From: an uncultured Cuneatibacter sp.
GTDB lineage: Bacteria; Bacillota; Clostridia; Lachnospirales; Lachnospiraceae
Assembly (NCBI GenBank): GCA_934234215.1
Contig: CAKQHB010000001.1
Coordinates: forward strand, 139,017 to 203,016
DNA length: 64,000 bases
Direction of reading: 5' to 3'
Shown here: in pieces, positions 1-8,024 of the stretch
Position numbering within the stretch: position 1 is the first letter of the stretch
Layout of the letters: each line of letters begins with the position of its first letter
Program-made: the position numbers and the translations under genes
Notes under the pieces: model-generated
What the model saw: only the letters and a program-made list of their open reading frames with translations
What the model was told of the DNA's origin: nothing
The model's database searches: none

Positions 1-552
1 CGTGCGCTTTGGATTGACATTCTGAACGATGGTGGTGATCTCCGGGTGCTTTTCGCGCAATACTTTTACGAAGTTTTTCGCGCCCGGCCATGTGATCTCT
101 GCAGTGACAAGCACGACCATGACCTGTCCCGTGGCTACAGCGCGGCGCACAATGACATGGCGCAGGAAACCGCGCTCGCTGTCTTCATCATATGTCCGAA
201 TTTTAAAAGACGGCAGCAGACTCCAGATCGTGTCGATGATTTTCTGACACTGGCGATCTTCGATCAAGCAATCTTTCACCTGAATGATATCGTGAGTTCC
301 CTGCTTGTAAATGCCGTAGATCGGGTGACCTTTTTTGTCCAGACCGAATACGCGATGCACTTTGTTGCGATAATAATAGGGATAGTACATGCCTGCCACC
401 GGCTCCACCGGGCAAAACGATCCGATCAGACGCTTTACCAGACGGTGCTTGCGCTCCAGCTGCTCCTCATATGCCATTCCCTGATACTGACAGCCGCCGC
501 ACTTTTTCTGAAAATTGCAGCTGCGACAGACTTCTTTTTTCTCTTCTGCCAT
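1..552 (-). CDS. 23S rRNA (uracil-5-)-methyltransferase, TrmA/RlmD family, N-terminal part (gene runs off the left edge)
   Basis: The leftward reading frame starts at ATG 552-550 and stays open for 184 codons to base 1, so the C-terminal catalytic SAM domain lies outside the window. The N-terminus carries a cysteine cluster of the form C-x2-C-x5-C-G-G-C (Cys9, 12, 18, 21), the iron-sulfur ligand pattern of RumA/RlmD-type enzymes. It is followed by YYYRNKVHRVFG, the usual start of the central domain in this family. These enzymes methylate uridine C5 in 23S rRNA using SAM. There is no clear N-terminal TRAM domain: the Fe-S motif is almost at the start, as in short clostridial paralogs. Which uridine is modified cannot be read from this half. 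Confidence 0.85.
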   Translation of the reverse strand, partial: MAEEKKEVCRSCNFQKKCGGCQYQGMAYEEQLERKHRLVKRLIGSFCPVEPVAGMYYPYYYRNKVHRVFGLDKKGHPIYGIYKQGTHDIIQVKDCLIEDRQCQKIIDTIWSLLPSFKIRTYDEDSERGFLRHVIVRRAVATGQVMVVLVTAEITWPGAKNFVKVLREKHPEITTIVQNVNPKRT

Positions 553-681
553 AAATCTATACTCCCATCCGGAGCATCGGTTTCTGTGATTCCCGACGCT
601 CCTGTTTCTGTTCTTTTTCTGCGAAAATCTCTGTGATTTCTGTTCCTTTATCATCGCATATTTTCCTCGAAAATACAACGG

Positions 682-730
682 CGGTATTTGTGTATTCGAA
701 AAAATACAGAAACCCGATTGACAAATACCG
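682..730. repeat. 10-bp inverted repeat overlapping the aldolase promoter
   Basis: CGGTATTTGT at 682-691 is the exact reverse complement of ACAAATACCG at 721-730. The right arm overlaps the -35 hexamer and spacer of the promoter at 718-746. It may be a second operator or an mRNA-independent DNA site. No protein is assigned. Confidence 0.5.
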
Positions 731-746
731 TAACATCGCTTATTAT
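718..746 (+). promoter_or_regulatory. sigma-A promoter of the aldolase-PHP-gntR operon
   Basis: TTGACA at 718-723, a 17-bp spacer and TATTAT at 741-746. This is close to consensus and should be strong unless repressed. Transcription would begin near 753, which leaves a leader of about 150 nt that contains the palindromic operator just downstream. Confidence 0.75.
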
Positions 747-756
747 GATAGCGCAC

Positions 757-808
757 TTGTATATACATGTACAAACAGTTTGATACATGTATCACAAACT
801 ATTTGTAC
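757..808. promoter_or_regulatory. palindromic operator cluster, probable GntR/HutC binding sites
   Basis: Two overlapping dyads lie immediately after the promoter. The first, at 757-774, has TTGTA and TACAA arms around TATACATG. The second contains the perfect palindrome TGATACATGTATCA at 781-794, flanked by imperfect GTTTG/CAAAC arms and outer GTACAAA (769-775) and TTTGTAC (802-808) arms. Alternating T/A-rich dyads of this kind are typical for HutC/TreR-type GntR regulators, and such a regulator is encoded by the third gene of the operon. Position between promoter and start codon fits repression by blocking RNA polymerase. The assignment to that regulator is inference. Confidence 0.6.
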
Positions 809-905
809 GATGCTGTATACACAGGTACGACCGTTGTAACCCTGCAAACACAGTTGCCGATCCCATTTTCCGATCGGCTCACATCAAGAAACGGAGAAAC
901 AAATC

Positions 906-1757
906 ATGAAAACCAATTCTATTTTAACCGAATTACAGAACGCAAAAGCACATTCCTACGCGGTAGGCGCTTTTAATATTTTCAACTATCTGTCCGCCCG
1001 TGCAGTTATCCGCGGCGCTCAGAAACTGGCTCTGCCGGTTATTTTACAGACTTCCATGCAGACGGTACGTCGTTTCGGACCGGAAGAGCTGGGTACGATG
1101 CTGCGTCAGCTGGCATGGAACGCTTCCACAAACGTGATCATTCATCTGGATCACTGCACAAATCTGGACATGGCAAAGGCTTGTATGGATGCCGGCTGGG
1201 ATTCCATCATGTTCGATGGTTCCGCACTTCCGTTAGAGGAAAATATCCGTCTGTGCCAGGAGGTTGTTTCTTATGCGCATCCCCGCGGCATCTATGTCGA
1301 AGGTGAACTTGGCAGAATCGGCGGCGTTGAGGACGACATCGCAGTTAAGGCTTCTGAGACTTCTCAGGCATCGGTAGAGGAAGCAATCCGCTTCGTAAAG
1401 GAATCCGGCATTGATACCTTCGCTCCGGCAATCGGTACTGCACATGGTCAGTATCACTCCGCTCCCAAAATCAAGTTTGACCTCGTTGCGGAATTAAAGA
1501 ATGCCGTTGATACCCCCATCGTTATCCACGGCGGCACCGGTCTTCCAGAGACCACTTTCCGCAAGCTGATCCGCAACGGCGGCGCAAAGGTCAATGTTTC
1601 CACCGCCATTAAGCAGGCTTACATCCATGGCTGCCAGGAATACATGAAAGAAAATCCGGAACTGTTAGACCCGATCGGATTTGACCAGTTCCTGAACTGC
1701 CGCATTGAGGAGACTGCTATGAAGCACATGGAGCTGTTCCATCGCGACTTTCTGTAA
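906..1757 (+). CDS. class II ketose-bisphosphate aldolase (GatY/KbaY/FbaA family)
   Basis: Zinc-dependent aldolase that cleaves a ketose 1,6-bisphosphate or a similar sugar phosphate into dihydroxyacetone phosphate and an aldehyde. The 283-residue protein has the whole family signature: HLDHC at 80-84 (catalytic Asp82, zinc ligand His83), EGELG at 132-136, GTAHG with zinc ligand His180, and IHGGTG with zinc ligand His208, then NVSTA for phosphate binding. Length is normal for the tagatose/fructose subgroup. The start at ATG 906 is preceded by AACGGAGAAAC. It is the first gene of an operon with a PHP phosphoesterase and a GntR regulator, which suggests inducible use of an alternative sugar phosphate rather than core glycolysis. 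Substrate (fructose, tagatose or other) cannot be settled from motifs. Confidence 0.9.
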   Translation: MKTNSILTELQNAKAHSYAVGAFNIFNYLSARAVIRGAQKLALPVILQTSMQTVRRFGPEELGTMLRQLAWNASTNVIIHLDHCTNLDMAKACMDAGWDSIMFDGSALPLEENIRLCQEVVSYAHPRGIYVEGELGRIGGVEDDIAVKASETSQASVEEAIRFVKESGIDTFAPAIGTAHGQYHSAPKIKFDLVAELKNAVDTPIVIHGGTGLPETTFRKLIRNGGAKVNVSTAIKQAYIHGCQEYMKENPELLDPIGFDQFLNCRIEETAMKHMELFHRDFL

Positions 1758-1806
1758 TTTCAAGTAGTGAAACGGATTGCAAATATCCGCCTGACGATAC
1801 ACAATA

Positions 1807-1833
1807 AGCGCTCTGCTTTCGAGACAGAGCGCT
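1807..1833 (+). other. intercistronic hairpin between aldolase and PHP genes
   Basis: AGCGCTCTG at 1807-1815 pairs with CAGAGCGCT at 1825-1833 around a 9-nt loop. There is no T-run after it, so it is not an intrinsic terminator. It may stabilise the 3' end of the aldolase mRNA or tune expression of the next gene. Confidence 0.5.
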
Positions 1834-1849
1834 CCAGAATGGAGAGACT

Positions 1850-2764
1850 ATGACACAGACACCCGCCGCTGTTTATCCTGTTGACCTGCACACCCACAGT
1901 ACCCGTTCCGACGGCGCTGACACTCCGATGGAGCTGCTGCAGCATGCCGCCGAAGCCGGTCTGAAAATTCTCGCATTGACCGATCACGATATTATTCCGG
2001 AGGATCCTGACGGACTGCGCGCCGCTGCAAAAAAACTCGGCATTCAGGTGATCCCTGGGATTGAGATTTCCTGTGACACTAATCTGGAGGATGTGCACCT
2101 TGTCTGCCTCGGCTGTGATTGGAGTCATCCGTGGTTCCGGACGATGATGGACGATGTGGTGCAGTCCAAGATCGACGGCTACGGAGAACTGTTAAAACGC
2201 CTGACTGACGCCGGTATGCCGGTGAGCTGGGACGAGATCGTGACGCCGGATGGCAAAGCTGTCCCCCGCGATCAGGTGCAAAAAAAGATGATTTTTGAGC
2301 TTCTTGCGAAAAAAGGCTTTACAGAAACCTGGCAAAGTGCGAAACTGTTAGTAAAGAATCGACCGGAGTTTCAGGTACGCCGCAGAAAGCCCGATCCCAG
2401 GGAAGTCATTGCCCATGTTCATGAGGCTGGCGGCATTGTGATCCAGGCGCACCCGTGGCTGGTGGCTTTGCCGGAAGCAGAGCATGCTGCTTATCTGAAC
2501 GGACTGATCGAAGCAGGTCTTGACGGTATCGAAGGCAGTTATACTTACGACAAGACCAGCTACGGCGGCACAATGACTCCGGAAGAAATTGAGGCAATCG
2601 TTCGCAGAGACTACGCACCTCGCGTTTCTATTTTATCCGGCGGCTCTGATTATCATGCAGATGCCCGCAAAGGTGTCAAAAATGCCAGACAGCTCGGCGA
2701 GCGCGGTTTGACACTGGATGAATTTTATGGAAATTCCATTCTGACCGGATTGCTCTCAGACTGA
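1850..2764 (+). CDS. PHP-domain metal-dependent phosphoesterase
   Basis: The protein opens with VDLHTHSTRSDG (first metal-binding His pair and Asp), then LTDHDII (third His), EISC, AHPW near residue 200 and GGSDYHAD near residue 265, which together make the PHP active site that binds two or three metal ions. Its 304 residues match the stand-alone PHP phosphoesterases (YciV/TrpH-like) that hydrolyse 3',5'-nucleoside bisphosphates or small RNA ends. No polymerase or histidinol-phosphatase domains are attached. A GGAGAG site precedes ATG 1850. It sits between an aldolase and a GntR regulator and ends in a TGATG junction. In this context a sugar-phosphate substrate is also possible. The true substrate is not visible. 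Confidence 0.85.
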   Translation: MTQTPAAVYPVDLHTHSTRSDGADTPMELLQHAAEAGLKILALTDHDIIPEDPDGLRAAAKKLGIQVIPGIEISCDTNLEDVHLVCLGCDWSHPWFRTMMDDVVQSKIDGYGELLKRLTDAGMPVSWDEIVTPDGKAVPRDQVQKKMIFELLAKKGFTETWQSAKLLVKNRPEFQVRRRKPDPREVIAHVHEAGGIVIQAHPWLVALPEAEHAAYLNGLIEAGLDGIEGSYTYDKTSYGGTMTPEEIEAIVRRDYAPRVSILSGGSDYHADARKGVKNARQLGERGLTLDEFYGNSILTGLLSD

Positions 2765-2784
2765 TGAATGGAGGAGCCCTTTCT

Positions 2785-3537
2785 ATGTTAAACCGCAACA
2801 ATCCCGAACCGCTCTATGCTCAGCTGGAACGTATTCTCCGTCAGCAAATTGCAGATGGCACCTGGGCACCGGGCACTACGATCCCCTCAGAAAATGAATT
2901 GAGCCGTCAGTATGGCGTCAGCCGGATGACTGCCCGTTCTGTTGTGACCGCACTTGTTCGGGACGGTCTTTTGTACCGCGTGCAGGGCAAGGGCACTTTT
3001 ATTCCGGAGCGCAAGATCTCCACACAGTCCCCCGCATATCTCGGTATTCGGGAACAGTTAGAGGCACAGGGCTACCGCACCGAGACGAAGCTGCTCTCCT
3101 TCGAAAAGGAGCCCGCTTCCTCCCGCATCGCATCCTCCCTGCACATTCAGGAGGGTGAACCGGTGTATGTGATCTCCCGTCTGCGCCTTGCCGGACAGAC
3201 ACCTATCAGCATTCACATGTCCTATCTGCCTGCTGCCCTTTGTCCGAATCTGCAGGCGCAGGACTTTTCCGGCGAACGCCAGCTGTGCCACATTTTACAG
3301 CAGGACCATCATCTCGTGACCGCTACCGTCGAAGAAGCATTGGAATCCGTTTTGGCGACCAAACGTCAGGCGACACTGCTGGAGATTCCTCCGAAATCGC
3401 CGCTGCTGCTGCTTTCCGACTGCAACAAGGATGCAGAGGGCACGATTTTTGAGTATTCCCGGATCTGGTTCCGCGGGGATAAGATCAAGCTGCACTTTAC
3501 ACTGCAGGCAGGTGAAGCTCCGGGACTTTCCTTCTAA
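2785..3537 (+). CDS. GntR family transcriptional regulator, HutC/UTRA subfamily
   Basis: The N-terminal winged helix (about 5-72) includes EPLYAQLERILRQQIADG and the recognition segment LSRQYGVSRMTARSVVTAL. The C-terminal half (about 90-245) is a UTRA ligand-binding domain of the chorismate-lyase fold with the typical EPVYVISRLRLAG strand. I chose ATG 2785, because GGAGGAG at 2770-2776 is correctly spaced for it. An earlier in-frame ATG at 2764, overlapping the upstream stop, lacks a site of its own. As the last gene of the aldolase operon it probably autoregulates through the dyads at 757-808 and is released by a phosphorylated sugar, as known for HutC-type relatives. That ligand is inferred. 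Confidence 0.88.
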   Translation: MLNRNNPEPLYAQLERILRQQIADGTWAPGTTIPSENELSRQYGVSRMTARSVVTALVRDGLLYRVQGKGTFIPERKISTQSPAYLGIREQLEAQGYRTETKLLSFEKEPASSRIASSLHIQEGEPVYVISRLRLAGQTPISIHMSYLPAALCPNLQAQDFSGERQLCHILQQDHHLVTATVEEALESVLATKRQATLLEIPPKSPLLLLSDCNKDAEGTIFEYSRIWFRGDKIKLHFTLQAGEAPGLSF

Positions 3538-3559
3538 TATTTTACTTCCGATATTACAA

Positions 3560-3619
3560 AAGCTGCGTTTTCTGGCTTTTCCGAAGCGTTCGGAGCTGCC
3601 AGATACGCAGCTTGTTTTT
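3560..3619 (+). terminator. intrinsic terminator of the aldolase-PHP-gntR operon
   Basis: AAGCTGCGT at 3560-3568 pairs with ACGCAGCTT at 3605-3613. The stem continues with TCTGGC/GCCAGA and CCGAA/TTCGG and is followed by GTTTTT. It lies at the convergent end with the leftward tauE gene, whose stop codon it overlaps, and may act in both directions. Confidence 0.8.
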
Positions 3620-4394
3620 ATGCAAAGAATTGAAATCCCATAACGACGATTCCAAGGATTACAAGAATAATACCCGTCGCGCGATTTAACGTCTTTGGCG
3701 TTGCTTTGTTTGCAAAGACTGCCGCAATTCTCGCCCACAGCAGAGTAAAGACAACGCATAAAATCCACACAGTCCAATCCGGCGCTCCACCGATCGCAAA
3801 ATGGGAAACGGCTCCGGTGAGCGCTGTGAATGTCATAATAAAAACACTTGTACCAACTGCGGTTTTCAACTCATAGCCAAGCACACTCGTCAGAATCAAC
3901 AGCATCATCATGCCGCCGCCCGCGCCGATGAATCCACAGATAAATCCGATCAGGATTCCACAGACGATTGACTGGATCGCACGCTTCTTTGCGGACACGC
4001 CTTTCATCGCTTCTTTCGTCGTCATAACCGGGCGCACAATGAATTTAATACCAAGCAGGAATGTCATAAAGACCGAAAAGCCACCCATTGTCTGAGACGG
4101 TACGAGACTTGCAATATAACTTCCTATCATCGTAAAAATCAAGACGGTGACCATCATGATCAAACCGTTTTTGATATCGAGATTTTTATTTTTTCCGTAA
4201 GTATACGCCGAAACTGCACTCGCCAATACATCCGATGACAGCGCAATGCCCACTGCCATGTACGGATCCATGCCCAAAAAGGTGATCAGCATCGGGCTGA
4301 TCACCGCTGCAGCGCTCATGCCTGCAAATCCGGTGCCAAGTCCCGCGCCCATTCCTGCAAAAAATGTGACCAGAATTGTAAGTAATAATTTCAT
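3618..4394 (-). CDS. TauE/SafE family membrane exporter
   Basis: A 258-residue integral membrane protein with about eight hydrophobic segments and the two glycine-rich repeats of the TauE/SafE family (GMGAGLGTGFAGMSAAAVISP near 15-35 and GFICGFIGAGGGMMM near 155-170). The family exports sulfite, sulfoacetate, taurine-derived or other small organic anions. It is read leftward, directly behind a marR gene, in a two-gene unit. The start at ATG 4394 is followed at once by the first membrane helix. The gene ends inside the convergent terminator. The exported compound is unknown. The MarR partner suggests induction by a toxic anion. Confidence 0.82.
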   Translation of the reverse strand: MKLLLTILVTFFAGMGAGLGTGFAGMSAAAVISPMLITFLGMDPYMAVGIALSSDVLASAVSAYTYGKNKNLDIKNGLIMMVTVLIFTMIGSYIASLVPSQTMGGFSVFMTFLLGIKFIVRPVMTTKEAMKGVSAKKRAIQSIVCGILIGFICGFIGAGGGMMMLLILTSVLGYELKTAVGTSVFIMTFTALTGAVSHFAIGGAPDWTVWILCVVFTLLWARIAAVFANKATPKTLNRATGIILVILGIVVMGFQFFA

Positions 4395-4465
4395 CCTTTT
4401 TGCCTTCCTTCATTCTGCGATTTCTATCATCATGTGTGAAAAAATTCGTCAGCGACATTTTCACA

Positions 4466-4894
4466 TCACTGCTCTAATAGCTGCTCCACATTTTCTTCCA
4501 TCTGTTTTAGCACACGCAAAAAGCACGCTTTGTCCGACTCATTCACACCCATTAACAAGCGGTCCCCAAATTCTTTTTGTAATTGCCGCCCCTGCGCAAT
4601 GACCGGCTGTGCTTTCTCGGTGCAGACAAGCTGCGTCTTTCTCCGGTCACCCACAACTACTTCCCGTTGCAAATACCCTTCCTGTACGAGCTTTTCTACA
4701 TTGACCGAAACAAGATTCGCCTTGATTTTACGAATTTCTACAACGTCGCTCGCAGTCCGGTACTGCGGATTATTTCCGAGAAACAGCAGGATGTCAAACG
4801 CAGTCTGCGGCAATTTCAACTGCTGGCAAAGCGGCTTGCACATCGCGGTGTATGCAGCAGATAGCTTTCTCGCCGGTTCAATTCCAATCTCCAT
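4466..4894 (-). CDS. MarR family transcriptional regulator
   Basis: 142 residues, normal MarR length. A winged helix-turn-helix occupies about 28-100, with QTAFDILLFLGNN, the recognition stretch ASDVVEIRKIKANLVSVNVEKLVQ and a charged wing VVGDRRKTQLVCTEKA. The C-terminal helix (110-140) would form the dimer with the N-terminal helix. The motif 'GDRR' in the wing is the typical DNA-contact signature. It is the first gene of a leftward unit with tauE. A palindrome at 4924-4935 lies just past its -10 box, so the protein probably represses its own operon and is released by an anionic ligand. Start ATG 4894 follows AGAGGATATAACACAAG. Confidence 0.85.
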   Translation of the reverse strand: MEIGIEPARKLSAAYTAMCKPLCQQLKLPQTAFDILLFLGNNPQYRTASDVVEIRKIKANLVSVNVEKLVQEGYLQREVVVGDRRKTQLVCTEKAQPVIAQGRQLQKEFGDRLLMGVNESDKACFLRVLKQMEENVEQLLEQ

Positions 4895-4923
4895 CTTGTG
4901 TTATATCCTCTCTTTTTGAATAT

Positions 4924-4966
4924 TTCAATTTTGAACTAATTATATAACAAATTTTACAGCTGTCAA
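4924..4966 (-). promoter_or_regulatory. promoter and probable MarR operator of the marR-tauE unit
   Basis: On the minus strand TTGACA (plus 4961-4966), a 16-bp spacer and a perfect TATAAT (plus 4939-4944). Immediately downstream is the palindrome TTCAATTTTGAA at 4924-4935, overlapped by a second TTGAA-TAT-TTCAA dyad. Dyads of this size at the transcription start are characteristic MarR autoregulatory sites. Confidence 0.75.
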
Positions 4967-5074
4967 GGAAATTATGAAAAAAATCTTCTTGTTTTTCGAA
5001 AGATTGCAATTTTTTCTCTTGTATCTTTTACGCAATTTGTTATTCTAAAAGAAAACTCTTCGAATGGAGACTTT

Positions 5075-5716
5075 ATGACTGATCAGGAATTATTGAATCT
5101 TTACAAATCCATGCTTCCCTTTCTGGCTGATGTTTGCGGCTCCGGCAGTGAGATCGTTCTGCACGACGTCACTGACCCGGAACATTCTCTGATTGCCATT
5201 GAGCACCCGCTTTCCGGGCGCCGCATCGGAGACTCCATGACAGATCTCGCCCGCGAACTGCAGGAAAAGGGAACCTACACAAGCGAATCCCACATTGCAA
5301 ATTACAACGGCGCTTCCAAGGGGCGCAACTTCCTGTCCTCCACTTACTTCATCAAAAATGAGGGAAAACTCATCGGACTGCTCTGTGTCAATAAGGATAT
5401 GACTGCTGTACAGGAGGTAAATGCTTCGCTGCATCAGCTGCTGGAGCTGTTCCGCCTTGAAGCCCCTTCCAGCAGCAATTACACCGAAAATCTGGATTCT
5501 TCGGTTGCGGACATCGTTCAGAATCGCATCGATGAAATCATCCAGCAATATGGCGGCTATACTGCAAAGCTCTCCCGTCCGGACAAAATACATATTGTCC
5601 ACCAGTTAAACGATGAGGGTCTGCTGTCTGTGAAGGGAATCGTGCCAAACATCGCGGGGCAGCTTGGAATATCCGTACCGACGCTGTATCGGTATTTGAA
5701 TAAAAGTGACGACTAA
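5075..5716 (+). CDS. YheO-like PAS-domain transcriptional regulator
   Basis: 213 residues. The N-terminal half (about 8-120) matches the YheO/PAS_6 domain: LPFLADVCGSGSEIVLHDV, then SHIANYNGASKGRNFLSSTYFIKN and GLLCVNKD. The C-terminal part (about 155-210) is a HTH_22 type helix-turn-helix ending LGISVPTLYRYLNK. Family members sense small metabolites and regulate catabolic genes, for example of D-amino acids or dipeptides. It is monocistronic, transcribed rightward from the AT-rich gap at 4895-5074 and followed within 35 bp by a convergent AraC gene. The target genes are not evident in the window. Confidence 0.82.
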   Translation: MTDQELLNLYKSMLPFLADVCGSGSEIVLHDVTDPEHSLIAIEHPLSGRRIGDSMTDLARELQEKGTYTSESHIANYNGASKGRNFLSSTYFIKNEGKLIGLLCVNKDMTAVQEVNASLHQLLELFRLEAPSSSNYTENLDSSVADIVQNRIDEIIQQYGGYTAKLSRPDKIHIVHQLNDEGLLSVKGIVPNIAGQLGISVPTLYRYLNKSDD

Positions 5717-5747
5717 AAAATAAAACTCTCAACAACAAAGAAGCCGG

Positions 5748-6668
5748 TCACGTTTTCACCTTTGATCTGTTTTCTGCATTGTTACGGCGATATTGCGTTG
5801 GTGTCACCTCATAGAGCTTTTTAAATTTCCGACAAAAGTATGCTGTTTCCCGAAATCCTACCGCCTCTGAAATTTCTGTCACTGTTTTTTCTGTCGTCTG
5901 CAGCATTCTCGCTGCCTGCTGCAGGCGATAACGGATCAGATAGTCGATTGGGGATATGTGCAGATAGCGTGCAAAAAGTTTTTGTACGCTGCTTTTACTG
6001 ACCATCCCAAATTTTGCGAGATCTTCCAATGTAATATTTTTTTGACTGTTATTTTGGAGATATTGGAGCATCATCTGTAATTGTACCTGTTTTCCGGTAC
6101 TGTCCGATTCACTCTGCTGTTCTTCCTTCCAGGACATATTTTCATAAAGACTCTGCCACAGACTCATCAGATGCTGTACCGTTTCCCACTCACAGTCTTC
6201 TTTCCTTTCCTGTAACCTGAAAATGAATTTTAACTTCTTCAAAATCTCATCCTGCCATGCGCTTGTCTGTCGAAAGGTCTGGTACTCCGCCGCCTGCTTC
6301 AAAACAGGCTTCACATATTTCTGGTATAACAAACTGCTCTTTTCTGCCAGAATCTCTGTGGAAAATACGATGTTCGGAAGCTCCATCGGTTCTTCTGCTT
6401 CCAGACGATGCAGCACCCGACTGTTGATAAAAGCTCCTTCCCCCTGATTCAGTTGAAAACAATCCGTTCCCGCAAAAACAGTCAGACTTCCCTTTTCTAT
6501 GTACAAAAACTCTACTTCCGGATGCCAGTGCCAGTCAATGCTGTGAAAATCAAATTCCCAGACGTTTTCATAATAATACGCAAAGGGATACTCCGCCTCT
6601 CTATAACTTGTTATTTCCCGGCGCTCCTCATCAACTTTAATTGCCGGATATTCATTCAATGCTTTCAT
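5748..6668 (-). CDS. AraC family transcriptional regulator with cupin sensor domain
   Basis: 306 residues. An N-terminal cupin barrel (about 30-120) contains the WHWHPEVEFLYIEKGSLTV strand and 'QGEGAFIN', typical of AraC regulators that bind sugars. Two helix-turn-helix motifs lie at about 205-300: LEDLAKFGMVSKSSVQKLF and VTEISEAVGFRETAYFCRKF, ending YEVTPTQYRR. It is divergent from the MFS transporter gene at 6823, with 154 bp between the two starts. Local transport control is therefore the simplest role. Start at ATG 6668. Confidence 0.86.
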   Translation of the reverse strand: MKALNEYPAIKVDEERREITSYREAEYPFAYYYENVWEFDFHSIDWHWHPEVEFLYIEKGSLTVFAGTDCFQLNQGEGAFINSRVLHRLEAEEPMELPNIVFSTEILAEKSSLLYQKYVKPVLKQAAEYQTFRQTSAWQDEILKKLKFIFRLQERKEDCEWETVQHLMSLWQSLYENMSWKEEQQSESDSTGKQVQLQMMLQYLQNNSQKNITLEDLAKFGMVSKSSVQKLFARYLHISPIDYLIRYRLQQAARMLQTTEKTVTEISEAVGFRETAYFCRKFKKLYEVTPTQYRRNNAENRSKVKT

Positions 6669-6693
6669 TTTCTCACCTTCTTGTCATTTCCTA

Positions 6694-6752
6694 TATTGTA
6701 CAATATTATTACGATTTTGTGTAATGAAAATTGTACTTTATTCGCATATAAT
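6694..6752 (+). promoter_or_regulatory. activator-type promoter region of the MFS gene
   Basis: A perfect TATAAT lies at 6747-6752 without a recognisable -35 box, as expected for an activator-dependent promoter. Two copies of ATTGTAC occur at 6695-6701 and 6730-6736, 35 bp apart. The first is part of the 12-bp palindrome TATTGTACAATA at 6694-6705. They are candidate sites for the divergent AraC protein. Assignment is inference. Confidence 0.45.
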
Positions 6753-6822
6753 GCAAATTAGAAGTTACGAAAGCATCTAACATCATGGATTAAAATGCCC
6801 TGCATTTTAGAAAGGTGGACTT

Positions 6823-8007
6823 ATGAAAAATAAATATCAGAGAACATTGCAGGCCTGTTACTTAGGTCTCATCACACAGGCAATCTCCGCAAACTTTGCA
6901 CCGCTCCTGTTTCTGACGTTCCACAAAACCTGGGAGATTCCTTTTGGGAAAATCGCACTGATCTCTACTGTTTTTTATTTTACACAGCTGGTGATCGACA
7001 TTTTTTGTGTAAAAGCCGTGGATCGCATTGGTTATCGAAAATGTGCTGTCGCTTCTGAAATTTTCTCCAGCATCGGACTGATTCTTCTGGCTTTTCTTCC
7101 CTCGCTTTTACCGGACCCTTTTGTCGGAATTTTGATCAGCGTTATTATCTATGCAACGGGAAGTGGATTGATCGAGGTGCTCTGCAGTCCTATCGTAGAG
7201 GCATGTCCTTTTCCAAATAAAGAATCTGTCATGAGTCTGCTGCACTCTTTTTACTGCTGGGGATCGGTTGGTGTTATTGTCCTTTCAACACTGTTCTTTT
7301 CTGTTTTTGGAATTGCAAACTGGCACATTTTGTCTTGCCTGTGGGCGATCCTTCCACTGTATAATACCTACAATTTTTTGATTTGTCCGATTGAGCATCT
7401 TGTTGAGGACGGAAAGGGATTGAGCGCCCGCCAGCTTTTAAGGCTCCCGATGTTTTGGATTTCCATTCTTCTTATGATCTGCGCCGGTGCCTCTGAGCTG
7501 ACGATGTCCCAATGGGCTTCTGCCTATGCAGAATCCGCCCTCGGTCTGACAAAATCTCTTGGAGATCTCATTGGTCCCTGCCTGTTTGCTGCTACAATGG
7601 CAATCAGCCGAACTTTTTATGGAAAATATGGTGAAAAGATCAATCTGATGCGATACATGATTTTCAGTGGGATTCTCTGCCTGCTCTGCTATCTTGCCAC
7701 GTCTGTTTCCAACAATTCCCTGATTGGTCTGCTCGGTTGTATTATCTGTGGTTTTTCAGTCGGTGTTATGTGGCCCGGAACGATCAGTATTTCGTCGAAA
7801 AAAATTCCGACTGGTGGTACTGCCATGTTTGCCCTTCTGGCAATGGCAGGTGATATGGGTGGTTCTGTCGGCCCTGGACTGATCGGATTTGTTACTCAGA
7901 ATTCCGGAAATAATCTGCGTCACGGCCTTCTTGTTGGATCCATCTTCCCGACGATTCTGATTCTGTCAGTCCTCGCACTGAACCGAATGAAGATAAAAAC
8001 CAATTAA
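6823..8007 (+). CDS. major facilitator superfamily transporter
   Basis: 394 residues with about twelve hydrophobic segments and the MFS loop motif VDRIGYRKCAV between helices 2 and 3. The central loop near 195-205 divides two six-helix halves. The overall look is of the sugar:H+ symporter/FucP-like group, but no substrate motif decides it. AAAGGTGG precedes ATG 6823. Gene pairing with the divergent cupin-AraC regulator suggests uptake of a carbohydrate or glycoside. A strong ribosome site and an 11-codon cistron follow 17 bp after the stop, so a third gene originally followed this one. Confidence 0.8.
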   Translation: MKNKYQRTLQACYLGLITQAISANFAPLLFLTFHKTWEIPFGKIALISTVFYFTQLVIDIFCVKAVDRIGYRKCAVASEIFSSIGLILLAFLPSLLPDPFVGILISVIIYATGSGLIEVLCSPIVEACPFPNKESVMSLLHSFYCWGSVGVIVLSTLFFSVFGIANWHILSCLWAILPLYNTYNFLICPIEHLVEDGKGLSARQLLRLPMFWISILLMICAGASELTMSQWASAYAESALGLTKSLGDLIGPCLFAATMAISRTFYGKYGEKINLMRYMIFSGILCLLCYLATSVSNNSLIGLLGCIICGFSVGVMWPGTISISSKKIPTGGTAMFALLAMAGDMGGSVGPGLIGFVTQNSGNNLRHGLLVGSIFPTILILSVLALNRMKIKTN

Positions 8008-8024
8008 CAAGGAGGATGTTTTTT

